From CAWDMN01 sp963803155 (lineage in GTDB: Bacteria; Acidobacteriota; Terriglobia; Versatilivoradales; Versatilivoraceae), in NCBI GenBank assembly GCA_963803155.1, contig CAWDMN010000047.1, forward strand, positions 1 to 20,121: a stretch of 20,121 bases of DNA. Direction: 5' to 3'. Below, piece by piece: positions 7,871 to 16,386 of this stretch; within the stretch, counting starts at the first letter, position 1, and each line of letters opens with the position of its first letter. A program made the translations under genes and the position numbers. The notes under the pieces are model-generated. The model had not been told where the DNA came from, searched no databases, and saw only the letters and a list, made by a program, of their open reading frames with translations.

Positions 7871-9267
7871 GTTCAAATGAACATAATCAAAGGGGACACA
7901 AAATGCCCAATGAGGGTGAGTCCTCCGGGACTTCGGGACCTTTAAAACAAGAGGGACAAACCGAAACGCCATCTGGGATTTCCTCGCATCATCGAGGACT
8001 TTTTTTTATTGCTCTAATCGGCTTGATTTTGGCCGGGCTATTTCTGGTGGGCTACCTGCCGCGGCGCGACCGCGACAAGCGGCTCCAGGCAGCGGCCGGG
8101 GACATGGAAAACAGGTTGCCAACCGTTATGGTGGCCAAGGTGAATTGGGCCTCCGCCCGTAGCGAGTTGATTTTCCCCGGCAGCATCGAGTCCCTGACGG
8201 AAGCCCCCCTGCTGGCTCGGGCCGATGGTTACCTGCGCCAACGATTGGCGGACATAGGCGATCATGTCCGATCCGGACAAGTGTTAGCCACCATTGAAGC
8301 GCCGGAACTGGACCAGCAGGTCGTTCAAGCTCGCGCTGGCTTGGAGCAGGCCAATGCGGCCGGTGCTCAAGCAGAAGCCAATTTGGCCCAACAGAAAGCC
8401 AATGAACAGCTGGCGGCGGTGACGGCGCAGCGCTGGAGCACCCTCGTAAAACGTGGAGTGGTCTCACGCCAGGAGGACGATCAGAAGCAAGCCGCCTGGC
8501 AGGCCGAAGCGGCCCGGACAAAAGCCACCGAAGCCGGCCTTAATGCCGCCAGAGAAAATGTCGGTGCGGCAAAGGCCAACCTGGATCGTCTCTTGCAGCT
8601 TCAAGCTTACAAAACCGTGCGCGCCCCCTTCTCAGGGATAGTCACGGCGCGAAATGTCGATGTGGGTATGCTCATCGCCAATGGCAGCACCGTACTCTAC
8701 CGGGTGGCCCAAATCGACGTGCTGCGCATTTTTATCAACGTTCCACAAGCGGACCAGCCTGCCGTGCACTCGGGATTGCAGGCGGAGATTGCGGTTCAGC
8801 AACTTCCTGGCCGAAAATTCCTGGGAAAAGTATCGCGAACGGCTAATGCCCTGGACCCCGCCAGCCGAACCATGCTGACCGAAGTGCAAATTCCCAACCC
8901 GAAGGGAGATTTGTTGCCGGGCATGTATGCAAAAGTTACGCTCATTAATTTGCGGAGCCAACCACCCTTGGTGATCCGGGGCGACTGTGTTGTCTCAGGC
9001 GCCAAAGGCACACAGGTTGCGCTCCTGCGGCCCGGTAATCTCATCCACTTCCAACCGATCGCCATCGGCAGGGACTTTGGAACGGAGGTGGAAATCGTTT
9101 CTGGTTTGGAGGGCGGGGAGCAGGTCGTTGTCAATCCCACGGATGAGGTACGCGAAGGCGCGCATGTGAAACCTGTCCCGTACCAGGAAAAGAACGGAAC
9201 TGGCAACGCCAGCGGCGCGCGGTCTGCCGGAGAGAACCTCAAACGGGAGACTGCTCCGTCCAAATAG
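7867..9267 (+). CDS. RND periplasmic adaptor (membrane fusion protein, HlyD/AcrA type)
   Basis: A 466-residue adaptor that links the inner-membrane pump to the outer-membrane channel. It has a hydrophilic cytoplasmic N-terminus, one membrane anchor at about residues 44-63 (GLFFIALIGLILAGLFLVGY) and no lipobox. A split lipoyl domain (ARADGYLRQRLADIGDHVRSG and later VRAPFSGIVTARNVDVG) surrounds an Ala/Gln-rich alpha-helical hairpin at about 140-250. Beta-barrel and membrane-proximal domains follow (LRIFINVPQADQP, LLPGMYAKVTL). The ATG at 7867 overlaps the pump's TGA. A second in-frame ATG at 7903 has a stronger ribosome site (AGGGGA, 7891-7896) seven bases upstream and could be the real start, giving 454 residues. 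The context is the middle gene of a pump, adaptor and channel operon. Confidence 0.93.
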   Translation: MSSNEHNQRGHKMPNEGESSGTSGPLKQEGQTETPSGISSHHRGLFFIALIGLILAGLFLVGYLPRRDRDKRLQAAAGDMENRLPTVMVAKVNWASARSELIFPGSIESLTEAPLLARADGYLRQRLADIGDHVRSGQVLATIEAPELDQQVVQARAGLEQANAAGAQAEANLAQQKANEQLAAVTAQRWSTLVKRGVVSRQEDDQKQAAWQAEAARTKATEAGLNAARENVGAAKANLDRLLQLQAYKTVRAPFSGIVTARNVDVGMLIANGSTVLYRVAQIDVLRIFINVPQADQPAVHSGLQAEIAVQQLPGRKFLGKVSRTANALDPASRTMLTEVQIPNPKGDLLPGMYAKVTLINLRSQPPLVIRGDCVVSGAKGTQVALLRPGNLIHFQPIAIGRDFGTEVEIVSGLEGGEQVVVNPTDEVREGAHVKPVPYQEKNGTGNASGARSAGENLKRETAPSK

Positions 9268-9378
9268 CCGCCTCCTATAAATAAATTGTGCCCTTTTGAA
9301 TGCATTTTAGTTTTACGGAAATATTGAAATTGCGGGATTGGGCTTTCCAACTCGATCGACGACTCAGAATAGAAATCC

Positions 9379-11328
9379 ATGAAAAACATGCTTCTGCGTA
9401 CAATCTTGGCAGGCTTGACTATTTGCAGTCTCTCCCAGTCAGGGTCCGGCCAAACGAGTAACAATCAAATTCCCAATGTCACTTTGCCACGCAACCCCTA
9501 CAAGGCGAGCTCCGTTTCTACCGTCGAATTCAAAAACTCTCCCAGAATTCAATCCTTGCTACGCGACGGGGTTGTTCATCTCTCGCTGGACGACGCCATT
9601 GCCTTGACGCTGGAGAACAACCTCGATCTGGAATTACAGCGCTTCACTCCCAGGATCGCGGATATGGATTGGCTTCGCGCCCGGGGTGGAGGGATATTGC
9701 GGGGATTGCCTCTCACGATCCGCCAATTGCCATCGGGAGTCGGCGGCCCCAGCAGTCCCTTCCTTACCAACCTCGGAGGGGGCTCTTCGCTGGCTCAATT
9801 GCCTGGAACGCTTCTGGACCTTTCCGCCACTTCGCAACAGGAGACAAATCTTTCCATTCAGGGATCGACTCCCTTTTCTTCCGGTCCCGCCATCCCCAAA
9901 TTCGATTCCTCCCTGGTCGGCCAGTTTAATTGGAATCACCAAGAGGTCCCACAAACCAACCCTTCAGTCAGCGGGAACGACACTCTCATCAACAATACGG
10001 CCCTCGGCAATTTCAGCCTGCAACGCGGATTTTCCACTGGGACAAACCTGAATGCCGGCTACTTCACCTCGCGTCAAAACACCAGCTCCGTCCACTCGGA
10101 TTTCAACCCTTATCTCAACGGGTCCGCGGGATTGTCGGTGATACAGCCTTTGTTGCAGGGATTTGGCATGAATGTAAACCGCCGCTACATCCGGATCGCC
10201 AACAACAACCGAAAAATTTCCGACACGGTTTTTCGCCAGCAGTTGATCGTCACGGTCTCCGATGTCATAAGGCTTTATTGGGACTTGGTCAGCCTTAATG
10301 AAGACGCCAATGTCAAACAAGCGGCAGTCACTCTGGCCAGAAGACTGGTTGAAGACGATCAGGCGCAAGTGGAAGCGGGGACCTTGCCCGCGCTGGAATT
10401 GAAGCGGGCCGAGGCGGAGTGGGCCCGGACTCAGCAGGACTTCGTCAATGCGAGGAACCTGCTGCGGGAACAAGAGCTGATTTTCAAGAATGTGCTGACG
10501 CGCGATGGAGCCGCGGAGCCACGGTTGGCCGGGGCGACAATCCTGCCGCTTGATCACATCCAGGTGCCGGTCAGCGAAGCGATCCCTCCGCTGGAGGAGC
10601 TGGTGGCAAAAGCCATGACGAGCCGACCTGACTTGACTGGGGCTCACCTCCAGGTGGAGAATTCAGGGATTAGCCTCGAAGGCTCAAAAAACGCCCTGCG
10701 GCCACAACTGGATTTGGTGGGAAGTGTCCAGAGCAACGCGTTGGCGGGAGGGATCAGCTCCTTGCAGGGGGGAGATGTGCCCATCCCACACAATCCGGAT
10801 CCCGCCCTGGTGGGCGGATATGGCAACATGTTTTCCCAACTGTTCAATGGCACGTTTCCCAACTATCTGGTGGGATTTCAGCTCAATATCCCCTTGGGCA
10901 ATCGGATTGCACGAGCGGACCTGGCCCGCGACCAGCTTCAGTTGAGGCAAACCGAAGTCCGTCTTCACCAGTTGGAAAATCAGATCCGCCTGGAAGTCCA
11001 GAATGCGCTGCTGGCCGTCGAACGCGCCCGGGCCGCTTATGCGGCCGCCCAACAAACCCGCCAATTGCAGGAGGAAGCGCTTTCCGCTGAACAGGAGCGA
11101 TACGCTGTCGGGGCCGCCACCAGCTTCTATGTCATCCAATATGAGCGCGACCTGACCCAGGCTCGCTCCACGGAAGTGGCAGCGGCAGGCGCCTACGCCA
11201 AAGCAAAAGCAGCTTTGGATCGTGTGACTGGAGCAACCTTGGACACAAACCACATTTCAGTCGACGAAGCCCTGCGAGGCGAAGTGGCCGCTCCGCCCAA
11301 GCCATTTCCTGCCACCGCAACTCCTTAG
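9379..11328 (+). CDS. TolC-like outer-membrane efflux protein
   Basis: A 649-residue outer-membrane factor that would form the exit duct of the tripartite pump. It has a signal peptide at 1-25 (LLRTILAGLTICSLSQS, cleavage near GSGQ) and then a first OEP repeat starting LSLDDAIALTLENNLDLELQR at about 69-89. Channel beta-strands include GLSVIQPLLQGFGMN, followed by long coiled helices (VSDVIRLYWDLVSLNEDANVK). A second OEP repeat has SRPDLTGAHLQVE and FQLNIPLGNR and ends in long helices (LQEEALSAEQERYAVGAATSF). It is longer than E. coli TolC because of a Gly/Ser/Asn-rich N-terminal insertion of about 130 residues. It follows the adaptor after 111 bp with no obvious terminator between them, so cotranscription is likely. 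The ribosome site before 9379 is weak; a second ATG lies at 9388. Confidence 0.9.
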   Translation: MKNMLLRTILAGLTICSLSQSGSGQTSNNQIPNVTLPRNPYKASSVSTVEFKNSPRIQSLLRDGVVHLSLDDAIALTLENNLDLELQRFTPRIADMDWLRARGGGILRGLPLTIRQLPSGVGGPSSPFLTNLGGGSSLAQLPGTLLDLSATSQQETNLSIQGSTPFSSGPAIPKFDSSLVGQFNWNHQEVPQTNPSVSGNDTLINNTALGNFSLQRGFSTGTNLNAGYFTSRQNTSSVHSDFNPYLNGSAGLSVIQPLLQGFGMNVNRRYIRIANNNRKISDTVFRQQLIVTVSDVIRLYWDLVSLNEDANVKQAAVTLARRLVEDDQAQVEAGTLPALELKRAEAEWARTQQDFVNARNLLREQELIFKNVLTRDGAAEPRLAGATILPLDHIQVPVSEAIPPLEELVAKAMTSRPDLTGAHLQVENSGISLEGSKNALRPQLDLVGSVQSNALAGGISSLQGGDVPIPHNPDPALVGGYGNMFSQLFNGTFPNYLVGFQLNIPLGNRIARADLARDQLQLRQTEVRLHQLENQIRLEVQNALLAVERARAAYAAAQQTRQLQEEALSAEQERYAVGAATSFYVIQYERDLTQARSTEVAAAGAYAKAKAALDRVTGATLDTNHISVDEALRGEVAAPPKPFPATATP

Positions 11329-11357
11329 CGTTCGTTTATGAAGTGACAAAAAATTTT

Positions 11358-11395
11358 TGAGGAGCCGTTCAATGCCAGCCTGGCTGGCGCAGCAA
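11358..11395. repeat. Hairpin repeat shared with 3485-3522
   Basis: Contains the hairpin GCCAGCCTGGCTGGC (11374-11388) flanked by GAGGAGCCG and CAGCAAG, matching the reverse complement of 3485-3522. It lies 30 bp past the outer-membrane factor stop codon. It could help end that transcript, but no T-run follows. Confidence 0.55.
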
Positions 11396-11413
11396 GCGTA
11401 TGAAAAGGGGATA

Positions 11414-11488
11414 ATGGAGGCGGCCTGCCCTCAGGCCGTCTCAGCAGGCTTGGCAAACCCAAGCGGGGTGGGGGCACCCCGCCTCCAT
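11414..11488. repeat. Multi-branched palindrome between convergent genes
   Basis: The outer arms ATGGAGGCGG (11414-11423) and CCGCCTCCAT (11479-11488) are perfect complements. Inside them are two further hairpins, GGCCTG/CAGGCC and GGGGTG/CACCCC, giving a cloverleaf-like fold. It sits between the convergent outer-membrane factor and stress-protein genes, so a bidirectional termination or repeat role is possible. It is not a tRNA, because there is no anticodon or T-arm consensus. Confidence 0.5.
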
Positions 11489-11527
11489 CCACACCATTTT
11501 CTAGTGCCGAGCAGTTTCCTTTTTGTT

Positions 11528-12433
11528 TTACTCGCGCACAGGGACCAGCAGAAGCGGCGAGAGCGAATGACTGGACAGCTTGGGCGTGATGCTGCCAGAC
11601 CAAAAGGCTTCCAGCCCGGTTTTACCGTGAGTGCCCATCACAATCACATCAGCCTGGATTTTTTCAGACACCTGCAACAACACCTTCGCGGGATCGCCTC
11701 GTTGGACTTCCGCGGTCGCCGAAAATCCAGAGGCCTCCAGTTGAGACAGTTGCTCCGCAAGGTAATCGGCCGCTTCATCTTCTTTTAAATCCAATAGCGC
11801 AGAGGTAGTTCCAGGTAACATTCGAGCGGAGACAACTCGTTCCCCCGAGAGTGTCGAACGCGTGTGCACCACCATCACCAGATGAAGGGAGGCATGAAAG
11901 ACTTGGGCCAATTTTCGGGAGATCACCAAGCCTTTTTCATGCTCGGGGTCGGCATCCAAAGAAACCAGAATTTTTTCGCATTTAAACTCCGAACTTTTCC
12001 CTTCCCGATTGGGGCGGATCAGAAAGACGGGGGTTTTCCCCTGGCCAATCACCTGTTGGGCCATGCTGCCAAGGATCCAATCGCGCAGCCCCCCGCGGCC
12101 ATGGGTGCACATCACGATCAAATCCGAATCCAGTTCCCCCGCATGTTCGGCAATGCTTTTGGCAACATGGTGAACGGCCTGAGTATGGACATGCTGCAAC
12201 ACCTCCAGGCCGGCTGGAAAAGCCCGCGTCGCAACTTCGCGTAAATATTCGAGCGCTTCTTCTGGATTAGACAAATGGCGTTCCCCGTGAATCCGCTCGG
12301 GAGGCTTGCTTTCAATGACGTGGACCAGAGTCACTTTGGCGCCCAAAGCTTTTGCCAGGTATATGGTCGGCGGCAGGGCCGCTTCGGCCAGATGTGAGCC
12401 ATCCAACAAAACAATCAGGTGTTGGAACAGCAT
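11528..12433 (-). CDS. Tandem-domain universal stress protein (UspA family)
   Basis: A soluble cytoplasmic protein of 301 residues with two UspA folds in tandem. Domain 1 starts LFQHLIVLLDGSHLAEAALP and carries the nucleotide-binding signature CTHGRGGLRDWILGS, in which the first Gly of G-2x-G-9x-GS is Cys. Domain 2 starts CEKILVSLDADPEHEKGL and has the full signature GTHGKTGLEAFWSGS. ATP or AMP binding is therefore most likely in domain 2. The start at 12433 is preferred over 12451 because GGAGG (12441-12445) sits seven bases before the ATG. The upstream mntH stop TGA lies between the two, so translation should be coupled. The family role is stress survival through nucleotide-dependent signalling. 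Here the pairing with a metal transporter suggests control of, or protection during, metal uptake; that last point is inference. Confidence 0.9.
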   Translation of the reverse strand: MLFQHLIVLLDGSHLAEAALPPTIYLAKALGAKVTLVHVIESKPPERIHGERHLSNPEEALEYLREVATRAFPAGLEVLQHVHTQAVHHVAKSIAEHAGELDSDLIVMCTHGRGGLRDWILGSMAQQVIGQGKTPVFLIRPNREGKSSEFKCEKILVSLDADPEHEKGLVISRKLAQVFHASLHLVMVVHTRSTLSGERVVSARMLPGTTSALLDLKEDEAADYLAEQLSQLEASGFSATAEVQRGDPAKVLLQVSEKIQADVIVMGTHGKTGLEAFWSGSITPKLSSHSLSPLLLVPVRE

Positions 12434-12437
12434 CGTT

Positions 12438-13742
12438 TCACCTCCCCGCAAAGATCCGGTAAAGAAGATAGAAGTTCAAACCAAGAATCAGCGCTGCCGC
12501 CAGTGTGGCGATCACCGTGGTGACCTTTCGGTTCACCAGCACTCCCATAATCTGGCGCTTGCTGGTAAATAACACCAGGGGAATAAAGGCAAACGGCAAG
12601 CCAAAGCTGAGCACTACCTGGCTGAGAACCAACGTCCGCGTTGGATCCAAGCCTAGGGCGATGATTAAGAGAGAAGGCCCCATGGTCACCAGCCGCCGGA
12701 CCCACACCGGGATATGCCAGTGGAGGAATCCCTGCATGATGACCTGACCCGCCATGGTTCCCACGGAAGAGGAGGAGAGCCCCGAAGCCAGCAGAGAGAC
12801 GGCAAACACCCAGCTGGCGGCAGCTCCAAGCAATGGCTCGAGCGTCCGATGCGCCTCTTCGATGGTGCCGATGTTGGTCAAACCACGATTGAAAAAAGTC
12901 GAAGCTGCCATGACCAGCATGGCCATGTTCACCAGACCTGCCAGTGTCATTGCAATCAAAACATCGGCCACTTCAAATCGAAAGAGTTTTTTCAACCGCA
13001 TGGGATCTCTGACGACAATTCGTCCCTGCGTCAGGGCGGAGTGCAAGAAAATGGCATGCGGCATCACGGTGGCTCCTAATATGCCCGCGGCCATGACCAC
13101 ACTTTCCGTCCCGTGAAACTGGGGGACCACCGCATGATAAAAAACGTTCTTCCAATCCGGAGAACCTAGCAGCGTCTCAATCAGATAACAAAAAGCAATC
13201 ACCCCCACCATGGCGGTAATCAAGCTCTCCAGCGGACGGAAGCCATGCCGCTCCAATCCCAAAATGAGAAATGCGGCCACCGCCGTCAGGCAACCTGCCG
13301 GGAACAGGGGAATTCCCAGCAAGAGATTGAATCCGATGGCCGCTCCCAGAAATTCAGCCAGATCGGTGGCCATGGCCACCAACTCCATGATGACCCACAT
13401 GAATAAGACGAATGGGCGCGGAAAGCGGGCGCGGCAATGCTCCGCCAAATTCAAGCCGGTGGCAATGCCCAGCTTGGCGGAGAGAGTCTGAATCAACATC
13501 GCCATCAAATTGCTGGCCGTCACCACCCACAAGAGTGTGTATCCAAATTGAGAACCGCCCTGGATGTTGGTGGCAAAATTCCCCGGATCCACATAAGCAA
13601 CACTGGCGATAAAAGCAGGACCCAGGAAAGGCAGCAATCGAGCCACTCCCCGCTTGGAGCTGTGGCCGGAAAGCACCTTTTCAGCCGCGGCAATGAGTAC
13701 GGCATCTCCTTTTTTGACTTTGGTGGCCTCTTCTCGAGTCAT
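12438..13742 (-). CDS. mntH: NRAMP-family proton-coupled divalent metal transporter (MntH)
   Basis: A 434-residue inner-membrane transporter with about eleven predicted helices that imports Mn(II) or Fe(II) with protons. Both family metal-site motifs are present: DPGN at residues 52-55 (VAYVDPGNFATN, helix 1) and MPH at 227-229 (GATVMPHAIFLHSAL, helix 6). The length is normal for bacterial NRAMPs. The hydrophilic N-terminus of about 35 residues is slightly extended. The start has AGGAG seven bases upstream and a promoter candidate 105 bp upstream. The stop overlaps the ribosome-binding region of the downstream stress-protein gene, forming a two-gene operon. No clear MntR or Fur box was recognised, so metal regulation is not shown by the sequence. 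Confidence 0.93.
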   Translation of the reverse strand: MTREEATKVKKGDAVLIAAAEKVLSGHSSKRGVARLLPFLGPAFIASVAYVDPGNFATNIQGGSQFGYTLLWVVTASNLMAMLIQTLSAKLGIATGLNLAEHCRARFPRPFVLFMWVIMELVAMATDLAEFLGAAIGFNLLLGIPLFPAGCLTAVAAFLILGLERHGFRPLESLITAMVGVIAFCYLIETLLGSPDWKNVFYHAVVPQFHGTESVVMAAGILGATVMPHAIFLHSALTQGRIVVRDPMRLKKLFRFEVADVLIAMTLAGLVNMAMLVMAASTFFNRGLTNIGTIEEAHRTLEPLLGAAASWVFAVSLLASGLSSSSVGTMAGQVIMQGFLHWHIPVWVRRLVTMGPSLLIIALGLDPTRTLVLSQVVLSFGLPFAFIPLVLFTSKRQIMGVLVNRKVTTVIATLAAALILGLNFYLLYRIFAGR

Positions 13743-13846
13743 CCTGTCACTCCTGCTGCCTCTCTGTTTCGTGATCTACATCCAGCATTGAACTGCCACA
13801 ACCCGCAATTTCCAGGGGGAATTCGTCCGTCATGTTTTAAAAACTC

Positions 13847-13875
13847 ATTATACGGCACGACATTCTTCCCTCCAA
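13847..13875 (-). promoter_or_regulatory. Candidate sigma-70 promoter for mntH-usp
   Basis: Read on the minus strand, TTGGAG (13875-13870) and a perfect TATAAT (13852-13847) are separated by 17 bases. Transcription would begin near 13840, leaving a leader of about 100 bases. An AT-rich tract with TTTTTAAAA lies just downstream of the start point and could be an operator. Confidence 0.5.
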
Positions 13876-13904
13876 GGATGCAATCCAGGTGCGAATCGCT
13901 GTAA

Positions 13905-14053
13905 ACATGGGAGGCACACGAGTGACCACTGCCATCCGCGCTGCGACAACTCAGCCTTGCAAGTTGAGCTGAACAGGTCGCCGGACGGAGTCCGCCTCTC
14001 ACATTATTTAGGCCATTGCCACAATCCATTTCCTCTGACTTTTAATTATACCC
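13905..14053. repeat. Partial MITE-like element, right end preserved
   Basis: The right end GACTTTTAATTATACCC (14037-14053) resembles the terminal repeat of the other copies. The interior contains GGACGGAGTCCGCC, like their central palindrome. The left boundary is unclear, so the start is approximate. It lies directly next to the copy at 14063-14180, so two elements are nested or abutting. Confidence 0.4.
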
Positions 14054-14062
14054 ACCGCCAAC

Positions 14063-14180
14063 GGGTGCAATTAAAAGTGCGACAGAGTGAACCAGACGCG
14101 TTGATCGGCTGAACTGAGCAATGGCCGGGAGGCTCGCCCTCCCTGCATTCCATCCCTCGTCGCATTTTGAATGACACGCC
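14063..14180. repeat. MITE-like intergenic element, short copy 3
   Basis: The 118-bp element has left end GTGCAATTAAAAGTGCGAC (14065-14083), which is exactly complementary to the right end of copy 2. Its own right end is GTCGCATTTTGAATGACAC (14159-14177). The interior is shortened relative to copies 1 and 2 and lacks the GGCGGAGTCCGCC palindrome, suggesting internal deletion. Confidence 0.6.
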
Positions 14181-14507
14181 ATCGCTATCCCTGAATTGAC
14201 ATGGCTCCGGCACACATGATAAAAACTTTTTTCAAAGCCGGACCAATTTTTCGTTAAATCAGCTTTTTCGGATCAGAATCCTGCTTCTATTGTTTCAACG
14301 GGGAACTTTTGGTGGAAGAGCAGGCATGGTTTGCTGATTTAACAAGGCATCTCAGTTTTTCCCGGGGACGTTCGTTTATTTGTTGCTGGTTAAAAAAAGA
14401 AGATCTCGCCCCACGGCGAACCACCCAAAGGGCTCCAATACGCACTTACGCAGAATCGGGGTAAGCACGAAATAAATCAACTTGCCACGATTCTCATCAA
14501 TAAATTC

Positions 14508-14514
14508 GTTAGGC
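14508..14514 (+). other. Integron-type core site GTTAGGC at cassette start
   Basis: A perfect match to the recombination core GTTRRRY, 38 bases before the PIN-like start codon. Its reverse complement GCCTAAC opens the attC-like palindrome at 18012. That relation is expected when both belong to one cassette, because they form R' and R'' of the same attC in the circular form. The sequence immediately upstream has no attC hairpin. The left neighbour could therefore be an attI, a secondary insertion site or a deletion junction. Confidence 0.5.
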
Positions 14515-14972
14515 GAATGATGCCAATTTAGAGGACAGAAAATATTTCTTTTATGACTCGTTGTCTTTATTTTGATAGAAACGTATTCTATCACATCCGC
14601 AACCGAATCGATTTTTCAGATTCCGACCTATCTACCTTAAAGAACGCTATCAATTCGGGGCAAATCTCCGTTCTGATCAGCTTGACCCTTATTGAGGAGC
14701 ATTTGCCTGTATTGAAATCGAAAGATCCAGTTGAAACCGGGAAAATAGAAAAGCAACTCCTGCTTGATTTAGTTGATCAAAAAAAGCTTATTAAGCCTCA
14801 GGCTGAGCTTCTGCGCGATGATGTCCTTGCTTACGCAAAGAACGAGCCCGCACCATTACCGTTTACCTCAGAATTTTCAAACTTAGAAGAAATGCTGACC
14901 CCATCAGTAGGAGATTTGCCTGACTTGGTAAAGGTTACGAACGACATTCAAACTCAGAAATCAGAAGTGCTA

Positions 14973-16172
14973 GTGTAGTGTCTCATAAATAACTGGTGTT
15001 TAGTGATAAAGTGTGACATACTGGCAATATGTCACGAATAACGGTGCGGATAATTTTAAGCGACTCAGATCGCGAAGATCTGGAACGCTGGGTAGGTGCA
15101 CATCGGACGCCACAACAAGTGGCCCAGCGGTGTAAGATAATTTTAGCTGCGGCCCAGGGACAGGCTGACCGACAGATTGCGTCCGATCTGCGGATCAATT
15201 TCAAAACGGTGGCATTGTGGAGAGGTCGTTTCCGGGAACAAGGGGTCGGCTGTCTTTGGGAAGTTGCGTCTGGACGGGGGAGGAAAGCTGTCTATTCGGC
15301 GAGGAAGATCAAGACCATCATACAAGCCACGTTGCAGAGTAAGCCCAGAGGCGCTACTCACTGGAGCTGCCGCTCGATGGCGAAGGCTCAAGGAGTTAGT
15401 AAAGCGACGATCCAGCGCATCTGGAGAAGCCACAATCTACGACCGCATCGGGTCAAGAGTTTTAAGCTGTCGCGAGATTCCCAGTTTCTGGAAAAGCTCA
15501 CGGATGTAGTGGGATTGTACCTGAATCCGCCGGAGAAGGCGTTGATTCTTTGTGTCGACGAAAAGAGCCAGATTCAGGCGTTGGATCGAACCCAACCGGG
15601 GTTGCCGCTGAAGAAAGGCCGTTGCGGCACCATGACCCACGATTATAAGCGCAATGGGACGACTACCTTGTTTGCCGCCTTGGAACTGGCCGATGGGAAA
15701 GTGATTGGCCAATGCTATGCCCGTCATCGGCATCAAGAGTTTATGAGGTTTCTCAAGCGCTTGGAGGATGAGTTCCCGCAAGAGTTGATGCTTCACATGG
15801 TTATGGACAACTATGGAACTCACAAACATCCCAAGGTAAAGGCGTGGTTGAAGCGTCACCCACGATTCATTCCTCACTTCATTCCCACCAGTTCCAGTTG
15901 GCTGAATTTGGTGGAGCGATGGTTCGCGGAATTGACAGGAAAGCGAATCCGGCGCGGAACATTTGTCAGCGTACCTGATCTCATTGCCGCGATTGACGAA
16001 TTCATGGCAGCTTGGAATGATGATCCCCAGCCCTTTGTGTGGACGGCAACCGTGGATTCGATTGTAAAGAAACTTCAACGTTGCAGGCAAACACTTGAAC
16101 AGATTCACCCCGGCTGCACCGTGCCTCGACGCAGAAAGAAGAATAACTCCAGTCGTTTGTGAGACACTACAC
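14973..16172 (+). mobile_element. IS630-family insertion sequence, complete, 1200 bp
   Basis: Bounded by duplicated TA dinucleotides (14971-14972 and 16173-16174). The terminal inverted repeats start GTGTAGTGTCTCA at both ends and match at 21 of 24 positions (14973-14996 against 16149-16172). The restored target reads GCTAGT, i.e. a CTAG context, a known preference of this family. It holds one transposase gene whose stop codon lies inside the right repeat. Confidence 0.93.
15029..16162 (+). CDS. IS630-family DDE transposase
   Basis: A 377-residue transposase that cuts and pastes its own element at TA targets. An N-terminal helix-turn-helix region at about 25-75 (RTPQQVAQRCKIILAAAQG, DLRINFKTVALWRGRF) and a second at about 115-140 (GVSKATIQRIWRSHNL) would bind the terminal repeats. 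The DDE catalytic triad is D177 (ILCVDEKS), D260 (MVMDNYGTHK) and E296 (SWLNLVERWF), with the family's typical 35-residue D-E spacing. The frame is intact and full length, with no internal frameshift, so the element could still be active. It inserted in the same orientation as the disrupted PIN-like gene. The ribosome site before 15029 is weak. Confidence 0.95.
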   Translation: MSRITVRIILSDSDREDLERWVGAHRTPQQVAQRCKIILAAAQGQADRQIASDLRINFKTVALWRGRFREQGVGCLWEVASGRGRKAVYSARKIKTIIQATLQSKPRGATHWSCRSMAKAQGVSKATIQRIWRSHNLRPHRVKSFKLSRDSQFLEKLTDVVGLYLNPPEKALILCVDEKSQIQALDRTQPGLPLKKGRCGTMTHDYKRNGTTTLFAALELADGKVIGQCYARHRHQEFMRFLKRLEDEFPQELMLHMVMDNYGTHKHPKVKAWLKRHPRFIPHFIPTSSSWLNLVERWFAELTGKRIRRGTFVSVPDLIAAIDEFMAAWNDDPQPFVWTATVDSIVKKLQRCRQTLEQIHPGCTVPRRRKKNNSSRL

Positions 16173-16386
16173 TAGTAACATTTCAAAATGCTAGAGATAA
16201 TGATGCAGCAATTATTAGGCAGCAATATAAAAATGGTTGCGTCAGTTTCGAGGAATACTTTAACGGCAATGCCCCTTCGATGATAGAAGATCTAGCAAGA
16301 AGGGTCGGTGTATTGGAGGAATGTAAGAAGAAAGGCTTACAGGGTTTGCTGGAAATTAGAAGTGTTAAATTATTCGTTGGTTCAAG

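Larger units (their letters stand above)
13743..14507. other. Non-coding stretch between mntH and the accessory region
   Basis: Holds the mntH promoter candidate and two MITE-like elements. From about 14181 to 14507 it is AT-rich with no supported gene. I looked for an integron integrase here on both strands because of the core site at 14508 and saw none. The short minus-strand open frame at 14376-14594 has no family resemblance and overlaps the PIN-like gene start. Confidence 0.55.

Noticed and set aside
9964..10647. Minus-strand open frame opposite the outer-membrane factor gene
   Set aside because: Shadow of a clearly homologous coding region on the plus strand; low-complexity and Gln/Arg-rich without a recognisable domain.
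14376..14594. Minus-strand 72-codon frame considered as an integrase remnant next to the GTTAGGC site
   Set aside because: No tyrosine-recombinase motif (no R...H-x-x-R pattern or Tyr box), no ribosome site, and it overlaps the PIN-like gene start.
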